Source: Methylococcaceae bacterium (GTDB taxonomy: Bacteria; Pseudomonadota; Gammaproteobacteria; Methylococcales; Methylomonadaceae). From it: a stretch of DNA of 30,844 nt. The notes below the pieces were generated by a model, which saw only the letters and a list, made by a program, of their open reading frames with translations, searched no databases and was not told where the DNA came from. A program made the translations under genes and the position numbers. The DNA is taken from positions 1 to 30,844 of the forward strand of contig JABFST010000261.1 of assembly GCA_013140465.1 (NCBI GenBank), written 5' to 3'. Below, piece by piece: positions 23,717-30,844 of this stretch. Numbering within the stretch: the first letter of the stretch is position 1; the number at the start of each line of letters is the position of its first letter.

Positions 23717-26569
23717 TTAGCCATTGCTGATGCCTTGTTCCAGCAAGTCAAGCTGCTCATCTGAAAACGCCGAGTATTTTGCTTGCCATTCTGAGGTTTG
23801 GCTAACTTTGCTGACTTGCACTGCCGTCACTTTGTATTCGGGGCAGTTAGTCGCCCAGTCCGAGTTATCGGTAGTGATGACGTTTGCGCCCGATTCGGGG
23901 AAGTGGAAGGTTGTATAAACCACGCCCGGTTGTACACGGTCGGTGATTAAGGCACGCAATACAGTTTCACCGGTACGGCTTTTGATACCGACCCAATCGT
24001 CGGTTTTAATGCCACGGTCTTCGGCATCGTGCGGGTGCAGCTCTAAACGGTCTTCGGAATGCCAAGCCACGTTATCGGTACGGCGGGTTTGCGCACCGAC
24101 ATTGTATTGCGACAATATCCGCCCAGTCGTTAAGATCAACGGGAATTTAGGCGTGACGCGTTCTTCTGTGGCAACGTATTGGGTCAGCATAAACAAACCT
24201 TTGCCGTTATCGCGCATAAACTCTTGTTCGTGCATGATCGGTGTGCCGATAGACGCATCATCGTAGCAAGGCCATTGGATACTGCCTAGTTCATCAATTT
24301 TTTCATAACTGACACCGTTAAAAGTAGGGGTCAGCGCCGCAATTTCCGCCATGATTTCTGATGGGTGGCTGTAGTTCATTGGATAACCCAAAGCATTGGA
24401 CAGCAATTGGGTGATTTCCCAATCTTGATAACCTGCTAGTGGTGTCATGACTTTACGCACGGGCGAAATACGGCGTTCGGCGTTAGTAAACGTGCCATTT
24501 TTTTCTAAGAAAGACGCACCTGGCAAGAACACATGGGCAAATTTGGCGGTTTCGTTCAGGAATATATCTTGTACGATCACGCATTCCATCGCGCGTAAGG
24601 CCGAATGGACGTGTTGGGTATCTGGATCAGATTGGGCAATGTCTTCGCCTTCGCAGTACAAGCCCATAAAGCTTTTGTCCATCGCGGCATCAAACATATT
24701 CGGGATACGCAGACCCGGTTCGGTGCTGAGTTCCGCATGCCATGCTTGTTCAAACAATTGGTGGGTGGCAGGGTCGGAGACATGGCGGTAGCCGGGGAAT
24801 TCATGCGGGAATGAACCCATGTCACAAGAGCCTTGCACGTTGTTTTGTCCACGCAAGGGGTTTACACCCACGCCGTCACGGCCTAAATTGCCTGTTGCCA
24901 TCGCCATATTGGCGATGCCGATAACCATAGTTGAGCCTTGGCTGTGTTCGGTAACGCCTAAGCCATAATAAATGGCGGCATTGTCGGCGGTCGCATACAG
25001 TCTTGCTGCGGCGCGCAATTCGCTGGCGGGTACGCCTGTGATGGTTTCGGTGGCTTCTGGCGAATGCTGTTCTTGGGCGATAAAAGTTTCCCATTTGGCG
25101 AAAGAGGCCACATCGCAACGGGCGTTGACAAATGCTTCATCCATTAAACCTTCAGTCACGATGACGTGGGCGAAGGCATTGATTAATGCGACGTTAGTGC
25201 CTGGGCGTAATTTCAAATGATAATTGGCGGTAACGTGCGGGCTGTTTTTGACCAGATCAATTTCGCGTGGATCAACGACTATCAGTTTTGCACCTTGGCG
25301 CAAACGTTTTTTCATCTGCGAGCCAAACACCGGATGACCATCTGTTGGGTTAGCGCCAATAACGATAATGACATCGGCTTTCATGACCGAATCAAAATCT
25401 TGTGTGCCTGAAGATTCACCAAAGGTTTGTTTTAAGCCATAACCCGTTGGCGAATGGCAAACGCGGGCGCAAGTATCAACGTTATTGTTACCAAAACCTG
25501 CGCGTATCAATTTTTGCATGATGTACACTTCTTCGTTGGTGCAGCGCGAAGAGGTGATACCGCCTATAGAATCTTTGCCGTATTTGGCTTGGATGCGTTT
25601 TAATTCGGAAGCCGCATGGTTGATGGCTTCTTCCCAGCTGACTTCTTGCCACGCATCTTTAATGCTGGCGCGAATCATTGGCTTAGTGATACTGTCTTTA
25701 TGGGTGGCATAACCAAAAGCAAAACGGCCTTTAACGCAAGAATGCCCGTGGTTGGCTTTGCCGTCTTTATGCGGCACCATGCGGATGACTTGTTCGCCTT
25801 TCATTTCAGCGCGGAATGAACAACCGACACCGCAATACGCGCAAGTGGTGACGATAGCGTGTTCGGGCTGACCGTGGTCGATCACCGATTTTTCCATTAA
25901 GGTCGCAGTTGGGCACGCTTGCACGCACGCACCGCAAGAAACGCATTCAGAATCCATAAACGCTTCATTTTGGCCGGGCGACACTTTAGAATCAAAACCG
26001 CGACCATCTATGGTTAAGGCAAAAGTGCCTTGGGTTTCTTCACAGGCTCTGACGCAACGCGAGCAAACAATACATTTGCTGGGGTCAAAACTAAAATACG
26101 GGTTGCTTTGGTCTTTTACTGCGTCTAAATGCGTGGTGACAGGTTTGTACCGCACTTCGCGCAAACCAACCGCCCCCGCCATGTCTTGCAGTTCGCAATC
26201 GCCATTGGCAGAACACGTCAAGCAATCTAAGGGATGGTCAGAGATATACAATTCCATCACCCCACGGCGCACATCCGCCAGCCTTTGGTTTTGCGTGACC
26301 ACTTTCATACCTTCAGCAACAGGCGTGGTACATGAAGCAGGCATCCCACGGCCCCCTTCAATTTGCACAACACAAAGACGGCAAGAACCAAACGGCTCCA
26401 CGCTATCGGTAGCGCACAGCTTCGGGATGTCGATACCAATACTTGCCGCCGCGCGCATGACGGACGTACCCACAGGCGCAGTGACTTTAAAGCCGTCTAT
26501 TTCTAAGGTGACGGATTGGGCGGCAACACGGGCGGGCGTGCCAAAATCTTGTTCTTTATTCATGCTCAT
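23717..26569 (-). CDS. fdsA: NAD-dependent formate dehydrogenase alpha subunit (Mo/W-bisPGD)
   Basis: The 950-aa catalytic subunit oxidises formate to CO2. From the N-terminus it has a [2Fe-2S] site (Cys52, 63, 66, 80), a His-Cys3 [4Fe-4S] site (His112, Cys116, 119, 125), two [4Fe-4S] clusters (Cys166/169/172/176 and Cys209/212/215/219) and the [4Fe-4S] of the molybdopterin domain (Cys243, 246, 250, 278). The metal ligand is Cys371 in CARVCHSPTGYG, so this is a Cys enzyme, not a selenocysteine one. The C-terminal molybdopterin dinucleotide-binding domain includes LTTGRILSQYNVGAQTRRTD. The length and cluster set match the soluble FdsABG type. GAGGA lies eight bases before the ATG. Upstream on the transcript is the three-gene cassette instead of fdsB directly. 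Confidence 0.97.
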   Translation of the reverse strand: MSMNKEQDFGTPARVAAQSVTLEIDGFKVTAPVGTSVMRAAASIGIDIPKLCATDSVEPFGSCRLCVVQIEGGRGMPASCTTPVAEGMKVVTQNQRLADVRRGVMELYISDHPLDCLTCSANGDCELQDMAGAVGLREVRYKPVTTHLDAVKDQSNPYFSFDPSKCIVCSRCVRACEETQGTFALTIDGRGFDSKVSPGQNEAFMDSECVSCGACVQACPTATLMEKSVIDHGQPEHAIVTTCAYCGVGCSFRAEMKGEQVIRMVPHKDGKANHGHSCVKGRFAFGYATHKDSITKPMIRASIKDAWQEVSWEEAINHAASELKRIQAKYGKDSIGGITSSRCTNEEVYIMQKLIRAGFGNNNVDTCARVCHSPTGYGLKQTFGESSGTQDFDSVMKADVIIVIGANPTDGHPVFGSQMKKRLRQGAKLIVVDPREIDLVKNSPHVTANYHLKLRPGTNVALINAFAHVIVTEGLMDEAFVNARCDVASFAKWETFIAQEQHSPEATETITGVPASELRAAARLYATADNAAIYYGLGVTEHSQGSTMVIGIANMAMATGNLGRDGVGVNPLRGQNNVQGSCDMGSFPHEFPGYRHVSDPATHQLFEQAWHAELSTEPGLRIPNMFDAAMDKSFMGLYCEGEDIAQSDPDTQHVHSALRAMECVIVQDIFLNETAKFAHVFLPGASFLEKNGTFTNAERRISPVRKVMTPLAGYQDWEITQLLSNALGYPMNYSHPSEIMAEIAALTPTFNGVSYEKIDELGSIQWPCYDDASIGTPIMHEQEFMRDNGKGLFMLTQYVATEERVTPKFPLILTTGRILSQYNVGAQTRRTDNVAWHSEDRLELHPHDAEDRGIKTDDWVGIKSRTGETVLRALITDRVQPGVVYTTFHFPESGANVITTDNSDWATNCPEYKVTAVQVSKVSQTSEWQAKYSAFSDEQLDLLEQGISNG

Positions 26570-26587
26570 GGGGTTGTCCTCGTGTCA

Positions 26588-27274
26588 TTATCGGGCTACG
26601 TTGGCTTCGTTTATTGCCATTTTTTCGGTGTGTTCAATTATTGAATCAAGTATTTGTTGAGCTGGTTTTTCTAACGCTTTTAAACCATGTGGTGGACTAG
26701 GCAAAGTTTCCGCTGCCGCAACTTCTTCAGGTTTAAATCTAAAAATACTTTCTTCACATTTTTTATATTGGGCATTTAAATAATCAGAATCAATATGTCC
26801 TTTTAAAATACTTAATATTTTGATCTGCCAATTTCTATCTTCTTCCCGATACTCCCAGTTTTCAAAATCAATAATGGGATAATCTTGCGAATGAAAAACT
26901 TGTATAACGAAAGTAGCACAAGTCAAACCACCATGCTTTTCGTGAGAAATAAAATTGCCATCCTTAGAAAAGCTAGTGCCATCAATACATATGCCGTATG
27001 GAATCGGCGAGCGATCTTGGCTTGATCTAAAAATAGATGCACAAACTGTTGCTAAATGTATTTTATTTAAATTATCGAGAGGTATATCTAGCCAGAGGTA
27101 TTTTTTATTTGGGGACTCTTTTCTTAAATCAAAATGCCAAGCCAAGTGTAAAAATTTGATTTCCAAATCTTCATCCATGAATAAGAATCCAATATGTTGT
27201 TGTTTTTGCCGACTATCAGGTCTGCCAATGGCGATACATATTCCCTCTATGTTGTCAATAGAATCTATAATCAT
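26588..27274 (-). CDS. Unknown protein, possible permuted papain-like cysteine hydrolase
   Basis: I do not recognise this 228-aa protein by name. Near the N-terminus it has an H-I-G-F-L-F strand (His27) and then KFLHLAWHFDLR (His43, His47). Later KHGGLTCATFVIQVF places Cys119 at the start of a helix. A His strand followed by C-x-x-F-V is the order seen in permuted papain/NlpC-P60-like folds (YaeF/YiiX, LRAT), so a cysteine peptidase, amidase or acyltransferase is possible. That is inference from motif style. The C-terminal 60 residues are helical and charged. There is no signal peptide, so it is cytoplasmic. The start is taken as ATG 27274; a TTG lies just before it. The gene is A+T-rich, 7 bases after the preceding cassette gene and 18 bases before fdsA. 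Confidence 0.75.
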   Translation of the reverse strand: MIIDSIDNIEGICIAIGRPDSRQKQQHIGFLFMDEDLEIKFLHLAWHFDLRKESPNKKYLWLDIPLDNLNKIHLATVCASIFRSSQDRSPIPYGICIDGTSFSKDGNFISHEKHGGLTCATFVIQVFHSQDYPIIDFENWEYREEDRNWQIKILSILKGHIDSDYLNAQYKKCEESIFRFKPEEVAAAETLPSPPHGLKALEKPAQQILDSIIEHTEKMAINEANVAR

Positions 27275-27281
27275 CAAATTT

Positions 27282-27785
27282 TTATAACAGCCCTTTCAAT
27301 ATAGCATTGCTATCGTGTTTTCTATTTGATAACTCTGTTTTTGCACTAGCCAGAAGTCTTGTCCAATAAGGTAATTCATTCTTATGTGAAGAAGTAAGTC
27401 TTAGTAAACCAACAAGCAGTACATCACTTAAATCATTTACTCGAACCTGTTTTAAAAACTCATTACATAGATTAAGCTCACCATGAGAAATTAATTTATT
27501 TATTTCCATATAAAAGGGTAGTAGCGATTTAACATCATTAAGCTTTGATGCAGACTGTAAAAATTCTACCACCCAAGGGGCTTTCCCAATTAATTCATTA
27601 AATCCTTTTGAAGGCTCTCTTACCTTAGTTGAATTTGCCCCAATATGATTTGAAAAACTTAATTCAGCACAACTAACAGATTTGGAGTTATTAATAAAAT
27701 AATCACTTGGTTTACCCTCAACTGTTTGTGAATAACAAGCTGGTATATATGGTGTTGGCTGAAAATCAACTGATTGTGAAATCAT
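27282..27785 (-). CDS. Unknown protein, middle gene of the cassette
   Basis: This 167-aa soluble protein is not recognised. The first 60 residues look extended and low in charge (SQSVDFQPTPYIPACYSQTVEG). The remainder reads as a bundle of helices (GFNELIGKAPWVVEFLQSAS, SLLPFYMEINKLISHGELN, LSDVLLVGLLRLTSSHKNELPYWTRLLASAKTEL). There is no catalytic motif, signal peptide or membrane helix. The ATG overlaps the stop of the TIGR04255 gene by 4 bases (ATGA), so the two are made together, which suggests physical partners. The helical part could be an adaptor or immunity-like domain, which is speculation. Base composition is clearly A+T-rich compared with fdsA and fdsB on either side. Confidence 0.75.
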   Translation of the reverse strand: MISQSVDFQPTPYIPACYSQTVEGKPSDYFINNSKSVSCAELSFSNHIGANSTKVREPSKGFNELIGKAPWVVEFLQSASKLNDVKSLLPFYMEINKLISHGELNLCNEFLKQVRVNDLSDVLLVGLLRLTSSHKNELPYWTRLLASAKTELSNRKHDSNAILKGLL

Positions 27786-28546
27786 TTGTATGCACTCGAT
27801 TTAACTAAAGTTTCAAATGAATTTTTTTGAATATCATGCGCCTGTTCTAGCCACGCCATAATTTCATTACTAACATCGCCATTCAAACAATCATTTGCTT
27901 TAGATTGGACGATGGTTTCCATTAGCAATCCTGGCTTGTCGTAAATAATTGCATTGGCAATTCGGATAACAATAGTTCCTTTTGGCGTTAAAGTTTCAAT
28001 ATTCATTGTAATATTGACATCAGTTTTGTCGCGATTAGCACCAGTATAACTAAAAAATGAATCAGGAAGCTTAGAGCTTACATGAAAATGCTGATCCAAA
28101 TATTCCGCAGTGGACATCTTTTCAGGAAAAAATGCATCTTGGTAACGTAAAGACAACGATAAGGTGTCTTTAACATTGTTTAGTTTATCCGCATCAGCTT
28201 GCTTATAAATTTCAAGCCCCATTTCAATTGCAGCTTTAAATGAATTCCATTCGTACCCTTCTTTGACTTGGTTGACAGTAAAAACACCTAACCCAACTTG
28301 AAAACAAGGGAAATCATGCTGTTGTTTTCTAAAACGATGGGAAACTAGCAGGGGCATCATCATGAGCCCTTGATTTTGCTGAATATTTTGTGTAACAGCA
28401 TAGCCTTTTGAAGCAGCAGCCGCACTTATTTTTCCAGCAAATAATGATTGCTCTTCTTGGGTATAAGAAAATTGCCCTGGAGCGAACTCACCCCACTGCA
28501 ATTCAAAAATAGCTTCAATAAGAGGGGCGTTCTGTAATGTTGTCAT
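27782..28546 (-). CDS. TIGR04255-family protein
   Basis: The 254-aa protein begins TTLQNAPLIEAIFELQWGEF, the hallmark opening of TIGR04255, followed at about 80-110 by the conserved CFQVGLGVFTVNQVKEGYEWNSFK block and later by LSLRYQDAFF. Family members are 230-270 aa, occur sporadically across bacteria and have no established biochemical function as far as I know. There is no membrane segment or signal peptide. It is the first gene of a three-gene, A+T-rich cassette placed 73 bases after fdsB. The ribosome-binding site is weak (GAG near the ATG), so it may rely on fds transcription or a promoter in the 73-bp gap. Family assignment is confident; function is unknown. Confidence 0.88.
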   Translation of the reverse strand: MTTLQNAPLIEAIFELQWGEFAPGQFSYTQEEQSLFAGKISAAAASKGYAVTQNIQQNQGLMMMPLLVSHRFRKQQHDFPCFQVGLGVFTVNQVKEGYEWNSFKAAIEMGLEIYKQADADKLNNVKDTLSLSLRYQDAFFPEKMSTAEYLDQHFHVSSKLPDSFFSYTGANRDKTDVNITMNIETLTPKGTIVIRIANAIIYDKPGLLMETIVQSKANDCLNGDVSNEIMAWLEQAHDIQKNSFETLVKSSAYK

Positions 28547-28619
28547 TGTCTCAATTCTATATTTAGAGGACTATCTGCCATTGTAAAACTAAGTGGTTCT
28601 AAAAAATCAACCAAACTGA

Positions 28620-30158
28620 TTACACATCCACCCCAAAATCTTCAGGGAAATGGTTTAATGCGCTCAACACAGGATACGGTGTCATCCCACCTAAGGCGCA
28701 TAAAGAGCCATTAAGCAAGGTGTCGCACAACGAGCGCAACAACACCACATTTTTATCGCGGTCCACATTATTGATGATGTCGTCCAACACTTCGGTGCCG
28801 CGTGTTGAGCCTATCCGGCATGGAGTGCATTTGCCGCACGATTCCACTGCGCAGAACTCCATGTTGTAACGCGCTAATGCTGCCATATCGGCGGTGTCAT
28901 CAAACGCGACTACGCCGCCGTGGCCTAACACTGTCCAATTGGCGGCGAAGGCTTCGTAATCTAGGGGCGTGTCAAATTGCGATTCAGGCAAATAAGCACC
29001 TAAAGGGCCGCCGACTTGCACGGCTTTTATCGGACGGCCTGTTGCCGAACCGCCGCCAAAATCGTAGAGCAATTCGCGTAGCGTCATACCAAAGGCAATT
29101 TCGACCAAGCCTGTGTATTTTAAGTTTCCAGCAAGCTGTAATGGCAATGTACCGCGTGATCGGCCTAAGCCAAAATCCCGGTAATAATCGCCGCCTTTAT
29201 CTAAAATAATGGGTACAGAAGCCAAGGATATAACATTATTGACGATGGTTGGTTTGCCAAACAAGCCGCTGATGGCGGGTAGTGGCGGTTTAAAACGCAC
29301 TAAGCCGCGTTTGCCTTCCAAGCTTTCCATCAGGGAGGTTTCTTCTCCGCAAATATACGCACCAGCACCTAAACGCACTTCCAGATGGAACGCATTGCCG
29401 CTGCCTAGAATGTCGTCGCCCAAATAACCGGCTGCATAAGCGGCGGCTATGGCGGCATTTAAAGCTTTGTGGGCGTGGGGATATTCGACGCGCAAATAGA
29501 TGTAGCCTTGGTTTGCGCCGACAGCTAAACCTGCGATGGTCATGCCTTCGATCAATACAAACGGGTCGCCTTCCATGACCATGCGGTCAGAGAAGGTGCC
29601 GGAATCGCCTTCGTCAGCATTACAAATAATGTATTTTTGTTCAGACGGGGTGTTTAAAACGGTGTTCCATTTAATGCCAGTAGGAAACGCCGCGCCGCCG
29701 CGACCACGCAAACCGGAGTCGGTAACGGCTTTGACAATCTCAGCTTGCGATTGTTTTAAGGCATTGTTTAGGCCGCGATAGCCGTCATGTGCCAAATAAT
29801 CATCCAAGCTGATCGGGTCAGTGATGCCTATGCGGGCAAACGTCAAACGCTGTTGTTTTTTAAGGTAAGGCAGTTCTTCAGTCAAACCTAAATATAAGGG
29901 ATGGGCTTGTCCAGTCAAAAAATCGGCGGCGAACAAACTGGCAACATCGCTGGTTTGCACGGGGCCGTAAGCGACGCGGCCTTGTTCGGTAGCAACTTCA
30001 ACCAGTGTTTCTAGCCAGTACAAACCTCTGGAACCATTACGCACCAAATTAAGGGCAATGCCCCGTTGTGCGGCTTCTTTAACTATAGCCGCAGCAACAC
30101 GGTCAGCACCAATGGAAACCGCACTGGAATCGCACGGTACAAAAACAGTAATACTCAT
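28620..30158 (-). CDS. fdsB: NAD-dependent formate dehydrogenase beta subunit (flavoprotein)
   Basis: The 512-aa NuoF-like subunit carries FMN and one [4Fe-4S] cluster and reduces NAD+ with electrons from FdsA. An N-terminal thioredoxin-like domain (about 1-95) is fused to the diaphorase part, as is usual for FdsB. Visible motifs are [17 protein letters not shown] (148-164) for NAD(H)/[18 protein letters not shown] (178-192), [13 protein letters not shown] (264-276) and the cluster ligands Cys441, Cys444, Cys447 ([12 protein letters not shown]) with Cys487 (SLCALGG). GAGGAG precedes the ATG, which overlaps the fdsG stop by 4 bases. Its 3' neighbour is the TIGR04255 cassette rather than fdsA. 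Confidence 0.97.
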   Translation of the reverse strand: MSITVFVPCDSSAVSIGADRVAAAIVKEAAQRGIALNLVRNGSRGLYWLETLVEVATEQGRVAYGPVQTSDVASLFAADFLTGQAHPLYLGLTEELPYLKKQQRLTFARIGITDPISLDDYLAHDGYRGLNNALKQSQAEIVKAVTDSGLRGRGGAAFPTGIKWNTVLNTPSEQKYIICNADEGDSGTFSDRMVMEGDPFVLIEGMTIAGLAVGANQGYIYLRVEYPHAHKALNAAIAAAYAAGYLGDDILGSGNAFHLEVRLGAGAYICGEETSLMESLEGKRGLVRFKPPLPAISGLFGKPTIVNNVISLASVPIILDKGGDYYRDFGLGRSRGTLPLQLAGNLKYTGLVEIAFGMTLRELLYDFGGGSATGRPIKAVQVGGPLGAYLPESQFDTPLDYEAFAANWTVLGHGGVVAFDDTADMAALARYNMEFCAVESCGKCTPCRIGSTRGTEVLDDIINNVDRDKNVVLLRSLCDTLLNGSLCALGGMTPYPVLSALNHFPEDFGVDV

Positions 30159-30622
30159 GCTAACTCCTCAATAATCGCGTCAAAACTGTCGGCAGAAACC
30201 CGACCAAAAACGTCTTCGTCAATTTGGATGGCGGGCGAACAAGCGCAATTGCCTAAGCAATATACGGGTTCTAAGGAAAATTGACCGTCAGCAGTGGTTT
30301 CGTGGTAATCAATACCTAACTTGGCTTGGACATGGGCTTCCAAGGCTTTGCCACCCATTGCTTGGCACGATTCGGCACGGCACAAATGGATAGTGTGCTG
30401 GCCTGGCGGGGTGTCGCGGAAATAATGGTAAAAGCTGATGACACCATGCACTTCGGCGCGTGACAAATTAAGCCCTTTAGCGATGGCGGGGACAGTTTCG
30501 GCGGGTACATATCCCAAGGCATCTTGAATGCCGTGCAGGATTGGTAAAAGGGCGCCGGGCTTATGTTTTAGGGTGTCGATGATGTCCTGCACGGTCGCTT
30601 GCATACTGCTGGTATCGGTCAT
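30155..30622 (-). CDS. fdsG: NAD-dependent formate dehydrogenase gamma subunit
   Basis: The 155-aa NuoE-like subunit has a thioredoxin fold with a [2Fe-2S] cluster held by Cys81, Cys86 ([13 protein letters not shown]) and Cys122, Cys126 ([11 protein letters not shown]). The N-terminal helical part ([32 protein letters not shown]) is typical. The start at 30622 ([14 protein letters not shown]) gives the standard length and has GAGAGACC upstream; an upstream in-frame start at 30685 would add an atypical tail. It is the first gene of the operon and overlaps fdsB by 4 bases. Confidence 0.96.
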   Translation of the reverse strand: MTDTSSMQATVQDIIDTLKHKPGALLPILHGIQDALGYVPAETVPAIAKGLNLSRAEVHGVISFYHYFRDTPPGQHTIHLCRAESCQAMGGKALEAHVQAKLGIDYHETTADGQFSLEPVYCLGNCACSPAIQIDEDVFGRVSADSFDAIIEELA

Positions 30623-30778
30623 TTTGGTCTCTCTATGGCAGTTCCATTTGTTGGCTGACAATATAACAGCGTATGCTGGCGGCACAAGCCGAGCATAGGA
30701 TGAGAGTTAAATTGCCACGCCATTTGGTGACGCAAAACACCCATGAAAAGGTGCTTAGGTCAGTAAAATATGGGCTGT

Positions 30779-30807
30779 AGCATAGCATAAGAAGTATTTC
30801 ATGTAAA
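30779..30807 (-). promoter_or_regulatory. Candidate sigma-70 promoter of the fds operon
   Basis: On the minus strand TTTACA (-35, 30802-30807), a 17-bp spacer and TATGCT (-10, 30779-30784) match five and four of six consensus positions. The -10 is duplicated directly upstream (30784-30789). Transcription would start near 30772, leaving about 150 nt of leader before fdsG. No operator was recognised in that leader. Confidence 0.55.
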
Positions 30808-30844
30808 AACACATAAAATAGACAAAAGCAGTGTGCTTATTAAC

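Noticed and set aside
23717..26569. Selenocysteine in the formate dehydrogenase
   Set aside because: The metal-ligand codon in CARVCHSP encodes Cys; there is no in-frame TGA and none is needed.

Overview
The window looks like chromosomal DNA of a gammaproteobacterium, and the gene content fits a methylotroph or type I methanotroph (Methylococcales). The reasons are a soluble NAD-dependent, cysteine-type formate dehydrogenase set (fdsG, fdsB, fdsA, fdhD, fdsD), a complete Na+-pumping NADH:quinone reductase operon with its maturation factor NqrM, a gcvR-bcp pair, sbcB, rlmD, a YdbH/YdbL pair and a PEP-CTERM esterase. The taxonomic placement is inference from gene content. No rRNA, tRNA, CRISPR array, transposase or phage gene was seen.

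Layout. 1-550: intergenic repeats and a terminator. 551-2080 (-): a secreted, low-complexity, surface-layer-like protein with a long leader. 2674-2982 (+): a small unknown protein. 2983-3294: a compact block of nested palindromic repeats. 3295-4602 (-): a membrane-anchored SPOR-domain protein. 4852-6526 (+): gcvR, bcp and a class II aldolase-like gene. 6890-12887 (+): nqrABCDEF in tight translational overlap, closed by a strong terminator. After a 17-bp tandem repeat array come nqrM, a two-CBS-domain protein and sbcB (13263-15316, +). 15378-21829 (-): a PEP-CTERM GDSL esterase, rlmD, a DUF1318/YdbL-like lipoprotein, a YdbH-like protein and cysM, with repeats around cysM. 22092-22316 (-): a small coiled-coil protein. 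22584-30622 (-): the formate dehydrogenase operon, with a good sigma-70-type promoter at its head.

The energy genes form a coherent set. Fds oxidises formate and hands electrons to NAD+. NQR then passes NADH electrons to quinone and pumps Na+. FdhD sulfurates the molybdenum cofactor of FdsA. NqrM delivers iron to the NqrD/NqrE site.

The most interesting feature is an A+T-rich three-gene cassette (26588-28546) inside the fds operon, between fdsB and fdsA, on the same strand. It encodes a TIGR04255-family protein, an unknown protein that overlaps it by 4 bp, and a protein with a GLTCATFV motif that may be a permuted papain-like cysteine hydrolase. It has no obvious link to formate metabolism and is the best candidate here for an undescribed system. 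Second in interest are at least two families of dispersed palindromic repeats. One occurs four times in gene ends and intergenic gaps. The other has expanded into five 17-bp tandem units between nqrF and nqrM.
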